Shown here: positions 41,242 to 50,200 of the stretch, piece after piece
Layout of the letters: the number at the start of each line of letters is the position of its first letter
Numbering within the stretch: position 1 is the stretch's first letter
NCBI GenBank assembly: GCA_963648205.1
Contig: CAVJCT010000044.1
Coordinates: forward strand, 1-64,000
Direction of reading: 5' to 3'
DNA: 64,000 bases
Source of the DNA: UBA1181 sp963648205
Lineage (GTDB): Bacteria; Bacteroidota; Bacteroidia; Bacteroidales; Paludibacteraceae
The notes under the pieces: generated by a model
Database searches by the model: none
Told to the model about the DNA's origin: nothing
Seen by the model: only the letters and a program-made list of their open reading frames with translations
Made by a program: the position numbers and the translations under genes

Positions 41242-42873
41242 ATGATAAAGAAATATGACTTTTTGGTAATTGGTTCTGGAATAGCAGGAATGAGTTTTGC
41301 ACTGAAGGTGGCATCAAAAGGAAAGGTTGCCATTTTGTGTAAGACGAATATGGACGAAGCCAACACGCACTATGCGCAAGGTGGAATCGCTTCAGTAACT
41401 AAGAAAACAGACAATTTTGAGGATCACATTGTTGATACTTTAATTGCTGGTGACGGAATCTGCAACGAGAACGTTGTTCGTAAAGTGGTAGAGGGTGCTC
41501 CTGAACAGATCAAACAACTGTTGGAATGGGGTGTGGATTTTGATAAGAAAGAGGATGGCAATTTTGACCTTCATAAGGAGGGTGGCCACTCTGATTTTCG
41601 TATTCTTCACCACAAAGACAATACGGGCGAGGAGATTCAGAATAGTCTGATTAAACGTGTTCGTAATAATCCGAATATTGATATTTACGAGGAGCATTTT
41701 GCCATCGAAATCATCACTCAACACCATTTAGGTGAGTTGGTGAAGCATACTACACCAAATATTGAGTGCTATGGCGCATACGTTTTGGATATCAAGTCCA
41801 ACCATGTTGACACGTTCCTTTCAAAGGTAACTATGATGTGTACGGGTGGTATCGGAAACATTTATCAAACGACGACCAATCCACCAGTAGCAACGGGAGA
41901 CGGTATTTCAATGGTTTATCGTGCGAAAGGTTTGGTAGACGATATGGAGTTTGTTCAATTCCACCCTACTGCTTTGTATCATCCAGGCGACCGTCCATCA
42001 TTCCTCATCACGGAGGCGATGAGAGGATACGGAGGAATTTTGCGTAATAAGGCGGGAGAATCATTTATGGAGAAATATGATTCTCGTGGTTCTTTGGCTC
42101 CTCGTGACGTGGTTGCGCGCGCTATCGATACTGAGATGAAGAAAAGAGGTGACGAGTGCGTTTATTTGGATGTAACGCACAAAGATCCTGAGGTTACAAA
42201 ACGTGAATACCCTACTATCTACAATAAATGTCTTTCTTTGGGTATCGACATCACGAAAGACTTCATACCAGTGGCACCAGCCGCACACTATTTCTGTGGA
42301 GGAATCAAGGTAGATATGAATGCACGGACGACCATCAATCGTCTGTATGCAGCTGGTGAATGTTCATGTACGGGATTGCATGGAGCCAATCGTTTGGCAT
42401 CCAACTCGTTGATTGAGGCGATTGTCTATGCAGATGCAGCAGCAAAAGACTCTTTGCGACTCTTGCCAAGTCTGTCGTGGAATGAAGAGGTGCCAGAGTG
42501 GAATGACGAAGGAACATCGCTCAATGAAGAGATGGTGTTGATCACGCAAAGTGAGAAGGAGGTGAACCAGATTATGCAGGCATACGTCGGCATTGTAAGA
42601 TCCAACCTTCGTTTGAAACGTGCGTACGATCGTCTGGAGTTGCTCTATAAAGAGACAGAAAGTCTGTTCCAACGTTCAGTAGTTTCGAAAGAGATTTGTG
42701 AGTTGAGAAACATCATCAACACAGCCTATTTGGTGATCAAGTTTGCTATGCAGCGCAAGGAGAGTCGTGGTTTGCACTACACAATTGACTATCCAAAGCG
42801 CAACAATCACATGAGCAAGTATGACGTAGATGCGTTGAAGAAGATGCAGGAGGGAAAGATTAAGGCGGAGTAG
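41242..42873 (+). CDS. nadB: L-aspartate oxidase
   Basis: FAD flavoprotein that oxidises L-aspartate to iminoaspartate, the first step of NAD synthesis; about 543 aa. N-terminal FAD fold IKKYDFLVIGSGIAGMSFALK, then the family pattern NTHYAQGGIASVTKK, EGGHSDFRILHHKDNTG with the catalytic-region histidines, FVQFHPTALYH, LITEAMRGYGGIL and RGSLAPRDVVARAI. Near the C-terminus APAAHYFCGGIKVD and GECSCTGLHGANRLASNSL are the remaining signatures. It shares the fold of succinate dehydrogenase, but LTTGVK-like Sdh-specific parts are absent and the length is right for NadB. The ATG start is chosen over an in-frame TTG. The partner nadA is divergent, 2 kb upstream. Confidence 0.96.
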   Translation: MIKKYDFLVIGSGIAGMSFALKVASKGKVAILCKTNMDEANTHYAQGGIASVTKKTDNFEDHIVDTLIAGDGICNENVVRKVVEGAPEQIKQLLEWGVDFDKKEDGNFDLHKEGGHSDFRILHHKDNTGEEIQNSLIKRVRNNPNIDIYEEHFAIEIITQHHLGELVKHTTPNIECYGAYVLDIKSNHVDTFLSKVTMMCTGGIGNIYQTTTNPPVATGDGISMVYRAKGLVDDMEFVQFHPTALYHPGDRPSFLITEAMRGYGGILRNKAGESFMEKYDSRGSLAPRDVVARAIDTEMKKRGDECVYLDVTHKDPEVTKREYPTIYNKCLSLGIDITKDFIPVAPAAHYFCGGIKVDMNARTTINRLYAAGECSCTGLHGANRLASNSLIEAIVYADAAAKDSLRLLPSLSWNEEVPEWNDEGTSLNEEMVLITQSEKEVNQIMQAYVGIVRSNLRLKRAYDRLELLYKETESLFQRSVVSKEICELRNIINTAYLVIKFAMQRKESRGLHYTIDYPKRNNHMSKYDVDALKKMQEGKIKAE

Positions 42874-42894
42874 AAAATCCGATATTGATTGTAT

Positions 42895-42935
42895 AGGAGA
42901 CTCAAAGAATTTCTTTGGGTCTCCTTGTTTTTATA
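42895..42935 (+). terminator. Terminator of nadB
   Basis: AGGAGACTCAAAGAA (42895-42909) pairs with TTCTTTGGGTCTCCT (42911-42925), with one mismatch, followed by a T-rich tail. The stem overlaps the leader in front of the next ATPase gene. Confidence 0.8.
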
Positions 42936-42952
42936 ATTTTATGTAATTTTGA

Positions 42953-42977
42953 AGTGCAACTTCAAATTTGCATAAAA
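42953..42977 (+). promoter_or_regulatory. Palindrome just before a DUF4143 ATPase start codon
   Basis: TTTGAAGT and ACTTCAAA are separated by GCA, directly followed by TTTGCATAAAA and the ATG at 42978. The layout resembles the palindromes before the paralogous ATPase at 14044, whose last arm reads AACTTTTAATTTGCGCAAA. Operator role inferred. Confidence 0.5.
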
Positions 42978-44132
42978 ATGGAAGAGGTTTATATACATAG
43001 AGAGCTTGAGAAGACGATTGTTGAGGCAGCGAAATATTTTTCTGTCATCACGGTTACTGGTCCGCGACAGTCGGGAAAGACGACAATGCTGCGTCATATT
43101 TTCAAGGAGTTTCCTTATTATTCGTTGGAGAACCCTGATGTAAGGATAATGGCAAAGGAAGATCCCGTGAGATTTTTGAATCTGAATGAGGGTGGAATGA
43201 TATTGGATGAGGTTCATAATGTGCCTGAACTGCTCTCTTACATTCAAGGTATTGTGGATGAAAATCCTAACAGAAAGTTTATTTTGTCGGGCAGTTCGAA
43301 CTTTACTTTGCTAAGGAAGGTGTCGCAGTCGTTGGCTGGACGAACAGGTGTTTTTGAACTTCTGCCATTCTCATACAAGGAATTGAATGATGAAAAGTAT
43401 GTTGAAGATGTTAACAAACTTATTTACAATGGACTTTATCCTGCAATTTGCAGCGGTCGGAATATACCGAAATTTCTCTATCCATCTTACATAAAAACAT
43501 ATTTAGACAAAGATGTAAGAGACCTACTTGCTGTAAAAAACATCACGCAATTCAACATTTTCTTGAAATTATGTGCTGGTCGGATTGGCTCTGTCTTGAA
43601 TGCAGTGGAGTTGGCTAATGAGGTTGGTGTATCATCGAACACTGTTCAGTCGTGGCTTTCTATTTTGCAGGCTTCGTATATCATCTATTTAATGCCACCC
43701 TACTTTGATAATAGTAGGAAAAGATTGACTAAATCACCTAAGATTTATTTTTGTGATACGGGTTTGGCTTGTTCTTTGTTAGGCATTGAGAAACCTGAAC
43801 AGTTGGATTTTGATAAGATGAGGGGACATCTTTTCGAAAATCTGATTGTTACAGAGTTACTGAAAAGGAGACTAAACGAGGGTAAAGAAAGTAACTTATA
43901 TTTCTACCGAGACTCCAATCTAAATGAGGTGGATATATTGGAAGGAGACGAATCCACATTAAATGCATTTGAAGTAAAAAGTTCGATGACCTATAATTCG
44001 ACCTTTGAAAAGACGTTAAAGAAACTGCCGGATTGGGTAAATGCAACGGTCAAAAAGCGTACGGTTGTTTATGCTGGAAAGATAGAAATGACAGAAGGAG
44101 ACATATCTATTGTTAATTATAAAAACTTGTAG
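42978..44132 (+). CDS. DUF4143-type AAA ATPase with PD-(D/E)XK-like C-terminus
   Basis: About 384 aa from the ATG at 42978 (MEEVYIHREL); an upstream in-frame start would lie in the nadB terminator and is rejected. Walker A is GPRQSGKTTM (about residues 28-37), Walker B GMILDEVHNVPEL, sensor FILSGSSNFTLL, arginine segment SLAGRTGVFELLPFS. C-terminal winged-helix part IYFCDTGLACSLLGI, then NLYFYRDSNLNEVDIL ... NAFEVKSSMTYN, the nuclease-like core. The start-to-end order matches the ATPase at 12890-14044 closely (both begin ME, then SVIT.TGPRQ.GKTT), so they are recent paralogues. A palindrome immediately in front probably controls it. Biological role of the family unknown. Confidence 0.9.
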   Translation: MEEVYIHRELEKTIVEAAKYFSVITVTGPRQSGKTTMLRHIFKEFPYYSLENPDVRIMAKEDPVRFLNLNEGGMILDEVHNVPELLSYIQGIVDENPNRKFILSGSSNFTLLRKVSQSLAGRTGVFELLPFSYKELNDEKYVEDVNKLIYNGLYPAICSGRNIPKFLYPSYIKTYLDKDVRDLLAVKNITQFNIFLKLCAGRIGSVLNAVELANEVGVSSNTVQSWLSILQASYIIYLMPPYFDNSRKRLTKSPKIYFCDTGLACSLLGIEKPEQLDFDKMRGHLFENLIVTELLKRRLNEGKESNLYFYRDSNLNEVDILEGDESTLNAFEVKSSMTYNSTFEKTLKKLPDWVNATVKKRTVVYAGKIEMTEGDISIVNYKNL

Positions 44133-44234
44133 GTATTCTACCCTTTTGCTCCAAAAACCTCACAAAGATTTGTCTTTCGGTGAGATTAATCGTAAATTCG
44201 CAAGCAAATTGTGTTTGAAAAGTAATATATTGTT

Positions 44235-46001
44235 ATGGCTGAAAATACAGAAGAGAAGGAAGAGAAGAAAAGCCTCAACTTCATTGAAGAGATGATTGAA
44301 AAAGACCTTAGCGAAGGTAAGAACCACGGTCGTGTACAGACTCGTTTTCCACCTGAGCCTAATGGTTATCTTCATATTGGTCATGCGAAGGCTATCGCAT
44401 TGGATTTCGGTATGGCAAAGAAATATGGGGGTGTTTGCAACCTTCGTATGGACGATACGAACCCGCAGAAGGAAGACACTGAGTATGTTGAAGCAATCAA
44501 GCGCGACATTGAGTGGTTGGGCTTCAAGTGGGGTAAGATCCTCTACGCATCCGACTATTTTCAGCAGTTATGGGATTTGGCTGTCGAGCTGATCAAGCAA
44601 GGCAAGGCTTACGTTGATGAGCAGACCAGTGAGCAGATCGCTCAACAAAAGGGTACGCCGACACAGCCTGGTACGGAGTCGCCTTACAGAAACCGCCCTG
44701 TTGAGGAGAGTTTGCGCCTCTTCAACGAGATGAACTCTGGAAATATGGAGCCTGGCAAGATGGTGCTTCGTGCTAAGATCGATATGGCCAACCCAAATAT
44801 GCATTTCCGCGACCCTATCATGTATCGTGTGCTTAATATGCCACACTGGCGTACGGGCAATAAATGGAATGCCTACCCAATGTACGACTATACCCATGGT
44901 CAGTGCGACTACTGGGAGGGTGTAACCCATTCGCTTTGTACGTTGGAGTTTGTGCCTCACCGTCCGCTCTACGACCTCTTCGTCGACTGGGCTAAGGAGG
45001 CTGCTGGCGATTTGCCATTAGACGACAACCGTCCACGCCAAACAGAGTTCAACAAACTCAACTTGACACATATCCTCCTCTCTAAGAGAAACCTTTTGAT
45101 CCTCGTGAAGGAAGGCGTTGTCAACGGGTGGGATGATCCTCGTATGCCAACTATCAGTGGTTTCCGTCGTCGCGGATATAGTCCTGAAAGTATTATCAAC
45201 TTTATCGATAAGATTGGATATACCAAATTTGATGCGTTGAATCAGATGTCGCTGTTCGAGTCGGCTGTTCGAGACGATTTGAACAAACGTGCGCTTCGTA
45301 TCAGTGCGGTGCTCGACCCTATCAAGTTGGTTATCACAAACTTTCCTGAAGGAGAAGTTCAAAACTTGACGGCTCAGAATAATCCTGAGAATCCAGAAGA
45401 CGGTACGCATACTGTTGAGTTCACTCGCGAGTTGTGGATTGAGCGTGAGGATTTTATGGAGGATGCTCCGAAGAAATTCTTGCGTTTAGGTCCAGGTAAG
45501 GAGGTTCGTTTGAAGCACTCGTTCATCATCAAATGTCCAGAAGAAGGATGTGTGTTGGAGCGTGATGCAGAGGGCAGACCAACGGTAATCCAAGCCGAGT
45601 ATGACCCAATCAGTTTGAGCGGTTTGGAAGGTGCAGATCGTAAAATCAAGGGAAAGACAATCCACTGGGTGAGCTGCAATCACTGCTTCGAGGCAGAGGT
45701 GCGCAATTATGATCGCCTTTGGATGGTTGAGAATCCTCGCGACGAAGTGGCAGCCTACAGCAAGGAGCAAGGCAAAGACCGTATCGACATTGAAGATATG
45801 AAGCCATTCCTCAATCCGAAGAGTTTGGAGAAGAAGACGGCATACATTGAGATGTTCGCTAAGGATTTGAAGCCATTCTCATACGTTCAGTTCCAACGTA
45901 CGGGCTACTACAATGTTGACCCAGACTCAACGGCAGACCATCTCGTGTTCAACCGCACCGTCGGCTTGAAAGACAGTTGGTCGAAACCTGCTGAGAAGTA
46001 G
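44235..46001 (+). CDS. glnS: Glutaminyl-tRNA synthetase
   Basis: Class I aminoacyl-tRNA synthetase charging tRNA-Gln, 588 aa. HIGH motif NGYLHIGHAKAIALDFGMAK (about residues 45-64), the KMSKS-equivalent ILLSKRNLLILVKEG (about residues 276-290), and GlnRS-specific segments RMDDTNPQKEDTEYVEAI, HWRTGNKWNAYPMYDYTHGQ and the C-terminal beta-barrels (LRLGPGKEVRLKHSFIIKC). The length and long N-terminal acidic tail (MAENTEEKEEKKSLN) agree with bacterial GlnRS. A bacterial GlnRS means the organism need not make Gln-tRNA by amidation alone. It stands between the ATPase gene and a membrane phosphoesterase gene and ends at a strong terminator. Confidence 0.96.
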   Translation: MAENTEEKEEKKSLNFIEEMIEKDLSEGKNHGRVQTRFPPEPNGYLHIGHAKAIALDFGMAKKYGGVCNLRMDDTNPQKEDTEYVEAIKRDIEWLGFKWGKILYASDYFQQLWDLAVELIKQGKAYVDEQTSEQIAQQKGTPTQPGTESPYRNRPVEESLRLFNEMNSGNMEPGKMVLRAKIDMANPNMHFRDPIMYRVLNMPHWRTGNKWNAYPMYDYTHGQCDYWEGVTHSLCTLEFVPHRPLYDLFVDWAKEAAGDLPLDDNRPRQTEFNKLNLTHILLSKRNLLILVKEGVVNGWDDPRMPTISGFRRRGYSPESIINFIDKIGYTKFDALNQMSLFESAVRDDLNKRALRISAVLDPIKLVITNFPEGEVQNLTAQNNPENPEDGTHTVEFTRELWIEREDFMEDAPKKFLRLGPGKEVRLKHSFIIKCPEEGCVLERDAEGRPTVIQAEYDPISLSGLEGADRKIKGKTIHWVSCNHCFEAEVRNYDRLWMVENPRDEVAAYSKEQGKDRIDIEDMKPFLNPKSLEKKTAYIEMFAKDLKPFSYVQFQRTGYYNVDPDSTADHLVFNRTVGLKDSWSKPAEK

Positions 46002-46058
46002 GTAAAGTCCGGCGGTATAGTAATTTAGATCCGAAAAGTATAAACATTATATTGCAGA

Positions 46059-46098
46059 AACAGTCTGACATCCGCAGTTGGGGGTCAGACTGTTTTTT
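46059..46098 (+). terminator. Terminator of glnS
   Basis: AACAGTCTGAC (46059-46069) pairs with GTCAGACTGTT (46084-46094), followed by a T-run. It lies 58 bp past the glnS stop. Confidence 0.8.
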
Positions 46099-46135
46099 CG
46101 TTAAATCAAAATGAAAAACTAAAATCAGTAAGACG

Positions 46136-47239
46136 ATGAGAATATTTATGATTTTGTTCTTTATAGTCGTATTGGCAGCGCATGTCTATACCAGTGTGCG
46201 GTTGTGGCAAGTTTTACCTGTCTCGTGGCTGAAATGGACGGCTACGGCGGTGTATAATCTCTTGTTCGTGTGCCTGTTCCTCTTTGGCGTGATGACTTTC
46301 ACGTCGGGTAAGATTGGGACGTTCGGACTCAGCACTTTCATCTACGAGATGGGTACGTCGTACGTTTTCGTTCTGCTCTACGCTACGATTCTCTTTGGGT
46401 TGTGCGATTTGTTGCGCTTAGTGCATGTGTTGCCAAAGGATTTCTTGCATGAGAATTGGGTGGGGGCGATAACCACTCTCGGGTTGCTTTTCGTTGTCTT
46501 TCTCTATGGAAATATCCATTACAAGACGAAGTATAAGGAGACGTTGACGGATAAAACGGAGAAAGCCATTGCGCACCCTCTGAAAGTGGTCTTTTTGAGC
46601 GATCTGCACCTTGGGTATCACAATCAGAGGGCAGAATTGGCACGTTGGATCGACATCCTCAACGCAGAGAATCCCGACTTGATTCTGACGGGTGGCGACA
46701 TCATCGATTTCAGTGTTACACCCTTGTTGGAGCAAGATATGGCAGAGGAGTTTCATCGCCTGAAAGCCCCTGTTTTCGCTTGTTTGGGCAACCACGAGTA
46801 TTTGGCAGGTGTGAACAAAGCGATGCGGTTCTATGAGAGTGCAGGTATCAATTTGTTGAAAGATGGCGTGGCACAACTCTCTGATTTAGGGATTGTTATC
46901 ATTGGTAGAGATGACAGAAGCAATCCCGAGCGCAAACCGTTGTCTATGTTGATGAAGAATGTCTCGGAGGGTCAATACACGTTTGTGTTGGATCATCAAC
47001 CTTACCATTTAGAGGAGTCAGAGGCTTGTGGTGTGGACTATCAGTTGAGTGGACATACCCATTACGGACAAGTGTGGCCCGTCACTTGGTTGATTGATGC
47101 CATGTATGAAGATGGCTATGGGGCCTATCAGAAGGGCAACACCCACTATTACGTCAGTTCAGGAATGGGCATTTGGGGTGGCAAATTCCGCATCGGAACA
47201 CGTTCAGAGTATGTAGTGTTGGAAGTGAGCAAAAAATAG
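46136..47239 (+). CDS. Membrane-bound metallophosphoesterase
   Basis: Calcineurin-like phosphoesterase, 367 aa. The N-terminus has about four hydrophobic helices (residues 3-20, 32-52, 70-92 and 110-125), anchoring the enzyme in the inner membrane. The catalytic domain carries the full metal-site pattern: FLSDLHLGYH (D and H, about residues 154-163), GGDIIDF (D), CLGNHEYLAG (N, H), and near the end LDHQPYHLEES and SGHTHYGQVWP (H, H). The arrangement matches YkuE/LpxH-like membrane phosphoesterases. Substrate candidates are phospholipid-type diphosphates, but this is not decided by the sequence. It is converged on by the large regulator gene, with a shared terminator near 47265. Confidence 0.9.
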   Translation: MRIFMILFFIVVLAAHVYTSVRLWQVLPVSWLKWTATAVYNLLFVCLFLFGVMTFTSGKIGTFGLSTFIYEMGTSYVFVLLYATILFGLCDLLRLVHVLPKDFLHENWVGAITTLGLLFVVFLYGNIHYKTKYKETLTDKTEKAIAHPLKVVFLSDLHLGYHNQRAELARWIDILNAENPDLILTGGDIIDFSVTPLLEQDMAEEFHRLKAPVFACLGNHEYLAGVNKAMRFYESAGINLLKDGVAQLSDLGIVIIGRDDRSNPERKPLSMLMKNVSEGQYTFVLDHQPYHLEESEACGVDYQLSGHTHYGQVWPVTWLIDAMYEDGYGAYQKGNTHYYVSSGMGIWGGKFRIGTRSEYVVLEVSKK

Positions 47240-47264
47240 TCTGAAGGGCGTTTATTTCGCTTTG

Positions 47265-47297
47265 TAGGGGTTGATATTTGATGTCAGCCCCTATTTG
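47265..47297. terminator. Probable terminator between convergent genes
   Basis: TAGGGGTTGATAT (47265-47277) pairs imperfectly with ATGTCAGCCCCTA (47281-47293). T-rich sequence follows on the plus strand. The stem overlaps the stop codon of the leftward regulator gene. Confidence 0.55.
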
Positions 47298-50200
47298 TTT
47301 TCGGTCTTAGCCCATTGCGAAGGAGAAACGCCGAATTTCTCGGTGAAGCAGGTGCTGAAGTATTTCGGATCGGAGAAACCGACTGCGTAGGCTGTTTCTG
47401 CTACGGAGAGTCCGCACTCTTTCAGAAGTGTAGCGGCGTGGTCTAAGCGAACGACCTTGATATACTCAGAAGGGGAACAACCCGTGATGGACTTCATCTT
47501 ACGGAAGAGTTGCACACGACTGAGGGCAGTCTCGGAGGCGAGGAACTCGACGGTGAGGTTGTTCGATGCGATGTTCTTTTTGATTACCTCGTTGATAGTC
47601 TGGATGAACTGGTCGTTGATGGTAGGAGGCAATTCGGGTTCGCTCTTCTGTAAGAGAAGGTCGTGGTGGAAATTGCGCTGCAGATCCTTGTTATGGAGGA
47701 TCGTTTCAATCTTCGCCTTTAGAATAGCGCGGTTGAATGGTTTCGTCATGTAGTCGTCTGCGCCTGTTTTCAAGCCCTCCACTTGGTTGGCTTCCGAGTC
47801 TTCGGAGGTGAGAAGGATGACAGGGATATGCTGCGTCAGAGGGTCTGATTTGATGAGTTGGCAGAGCCTTCTTCCGTTCATCTTAGGCATGATGATATCC
47901 GATACGATGAGGTCTGGAAGTTCCTTTTGAGCGATGTCTAAAGCGGTTAATCCGTCGTTGGCAGTTTTGAGGTCGTAGGTCGATTTGAGCAATTCGCTGA
48001 GGAAGAGAAGAATCTCTTCGTTGTCGTCTACGAGGAGGAGTTTTTGGTGTCTCTCCTTGTCCAATGTTTGTTCCTCTATTTTGAGGGTGTTTTCTTCTTC
48101 TTCGGTCTCCATCTTGCCTTTCGGGAAGGTGAGGGAGAATTTCGTACCTTTGCCTAAAGTGCTATTGATGTGGATTGTACCCTTGCTGATCTCTACCAAG
48201 CGGACGCAAATTTTCATTCCCAAGCAAGAACCCGCTTCGTTGTTGGTGCCGAATGTGCTTTCCGAGAGTTTGCCGTTGAGGATTTTGTCGCATTGCTCTT
48301 GCGTCATACCCACGCCGTTGTCTTGGATAGACCAGTGGATCGAGTTGTCGTCTTCCGTGCAGACGATAGCGATTTCTCCTCCTTCGTAGGTGAATTTGAT
48401 GGCGTTGTTGAGCAAGTTGCGAATGATGGTTGAGACCATACGATAGTCGACGTGTGCGTTGTGGTGGCACTCGTTTTTGTAGGTCAGGTTGAGATGTTTC
48501 TCTTGGAGATTGTCTTGCAAGAGGGTGATACACTCTTTTGTCAAGATGTTCATTGAAGTGTCTTGCGGAGAGTAGAAAATGCGGTCGTTTTGCAGGCGCG
48601 CCCAGTCGAGCAGGTTCTCCATCTGCGCCTGAAGGATCTTTGCCGATTTGTAAACATGTTTTACAATCGTGTTTTCAGGCTCATTCTCCTTGAGGAGTGA
48701 TAGGTTTCCGACGATGGAAGTGAGCGGATTGCGAAGGTCGTGAGCGACGACAGACATGATTCTGTTTTTCGTTTCGATGGTCTCGTCCAACTTTTTATTC
48801 TGGTTTTCGAGGTCTTCTTTCTGCTCTTGAATTTCCTTGTTTCTGCATTGCAGTTCTTCCGTTCGTTGGGCGATGAGGCTCTCCAATTTAGCATTGTTCT
48901 TGCGTATGGCACGCTCTCGAAGGATTACAAAAAGGATGACGAAGGCAATGAGAGTCGTACTGATGATGAATTTGAACAATAGGGTGTTCCACCAAGGTTC
49001 TTGTATGATGATGGTGAGTGGTTTGGAGTAGAAGTCGGTTGTAGCGTTGACGGTTGTAGCCTTCACTTGGAAGGTATAGGTGCCAGGTTTGAGGTTGGAG
49101 AAGTAGGTGTTGCGGAGTTCGATAGGGTCGGACCACTCGTAAAAATCGCTTCCTATCATACGATATTGGTAGCGTACGTTCTCCACGTTGTCGAGGTCGA
49201 CACAGCAGTATTGGATGTTGAAGTCGTTCTCGTTATGGTCGAGGATGATAGTGTCGGTGAATGCCAGCATGCGATTCAGCACATGCGACGTGTTGATTTC
49301 TTGCTTTATTCCTTTGATGTAAAGATGTTCGAGGAAAACCTTAGGTGCAGACGGCACTTCCAAGGTCTTGTTGACGTTGACCATAAAGAAACCGTTGTTA
49401 GAACCAGCATAGATGAAATCACCACTTCGGAATATGGCTGCAGGCGAGAAGGAGTGTCCGCAGAGGTCGCTTTGCATGTTGAAACGGTAGGTTGAGCTAT
49501 CACGGGTGTTGATTCTGATCATTTCGCTGGTAGAGGTAACCCAAAGGTTATGGTTGCCGTCCTCGCAGATGGCGTAGAGACTTAGAGGCAGTTTGTACGC
49601 TTTCGTCTCGTTGATGAAGGTATGATTTTTCTCATCTAAGCGGAACAGTCCGTTGTTAGCCGTTATGAAATAGATGTTTCCTTTTGAATCTTCCATCGAC
49701 ATACGCACCTCATTCTGCAATCTCTCGGAGGTGATTTCTTCGATAGGGATTTGATTTGTTACGCCGTTATTGTAGCAGATGACGCCCTCACTGGTGCAGA
49801 GCCAGATGCGACCTTTTGAGTCTTTCATCAGATGTCGAGTCCACTGAGGAGTGCGCAGTGAGAAAATCTCTTCTTTGCAGTTGTAACGATTGTCGATTTT
49901 GTCCGTGCGGGTGTCCAAACGGCAGATACCACCACCATCAGTAGCAATCCAGACGTAAGGACCATCAACCAAAACATCACGTAAGAGGTTGGAAGTGAGT
50001 CCGTTTTTGTCGCTTGGATTGTAGTCGTATGTTTTCGACGTGTTTGTTTTAGGGTCGTAGCAGAAGAGGCAATGTTTATCGTTTCCCCAAGTGGCAATCC
50101 AGTATTTGTGAGGATTTAAGTCTTTGTGTATGTCGAGGATGACATTACCGAACTGTGGTTTCTTAATGAACGTGGCTCTTTTTTGTGAGCGGTCTAATAT

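Noticed and set aside
42915..42977. Upstream TTG-type start of the ATPase at 42978 (21 extra residues)
   Set aside because: The extension overlaps the nadB terminator and a palindrome, and the family N-terminus starts at the ATG at 42978.
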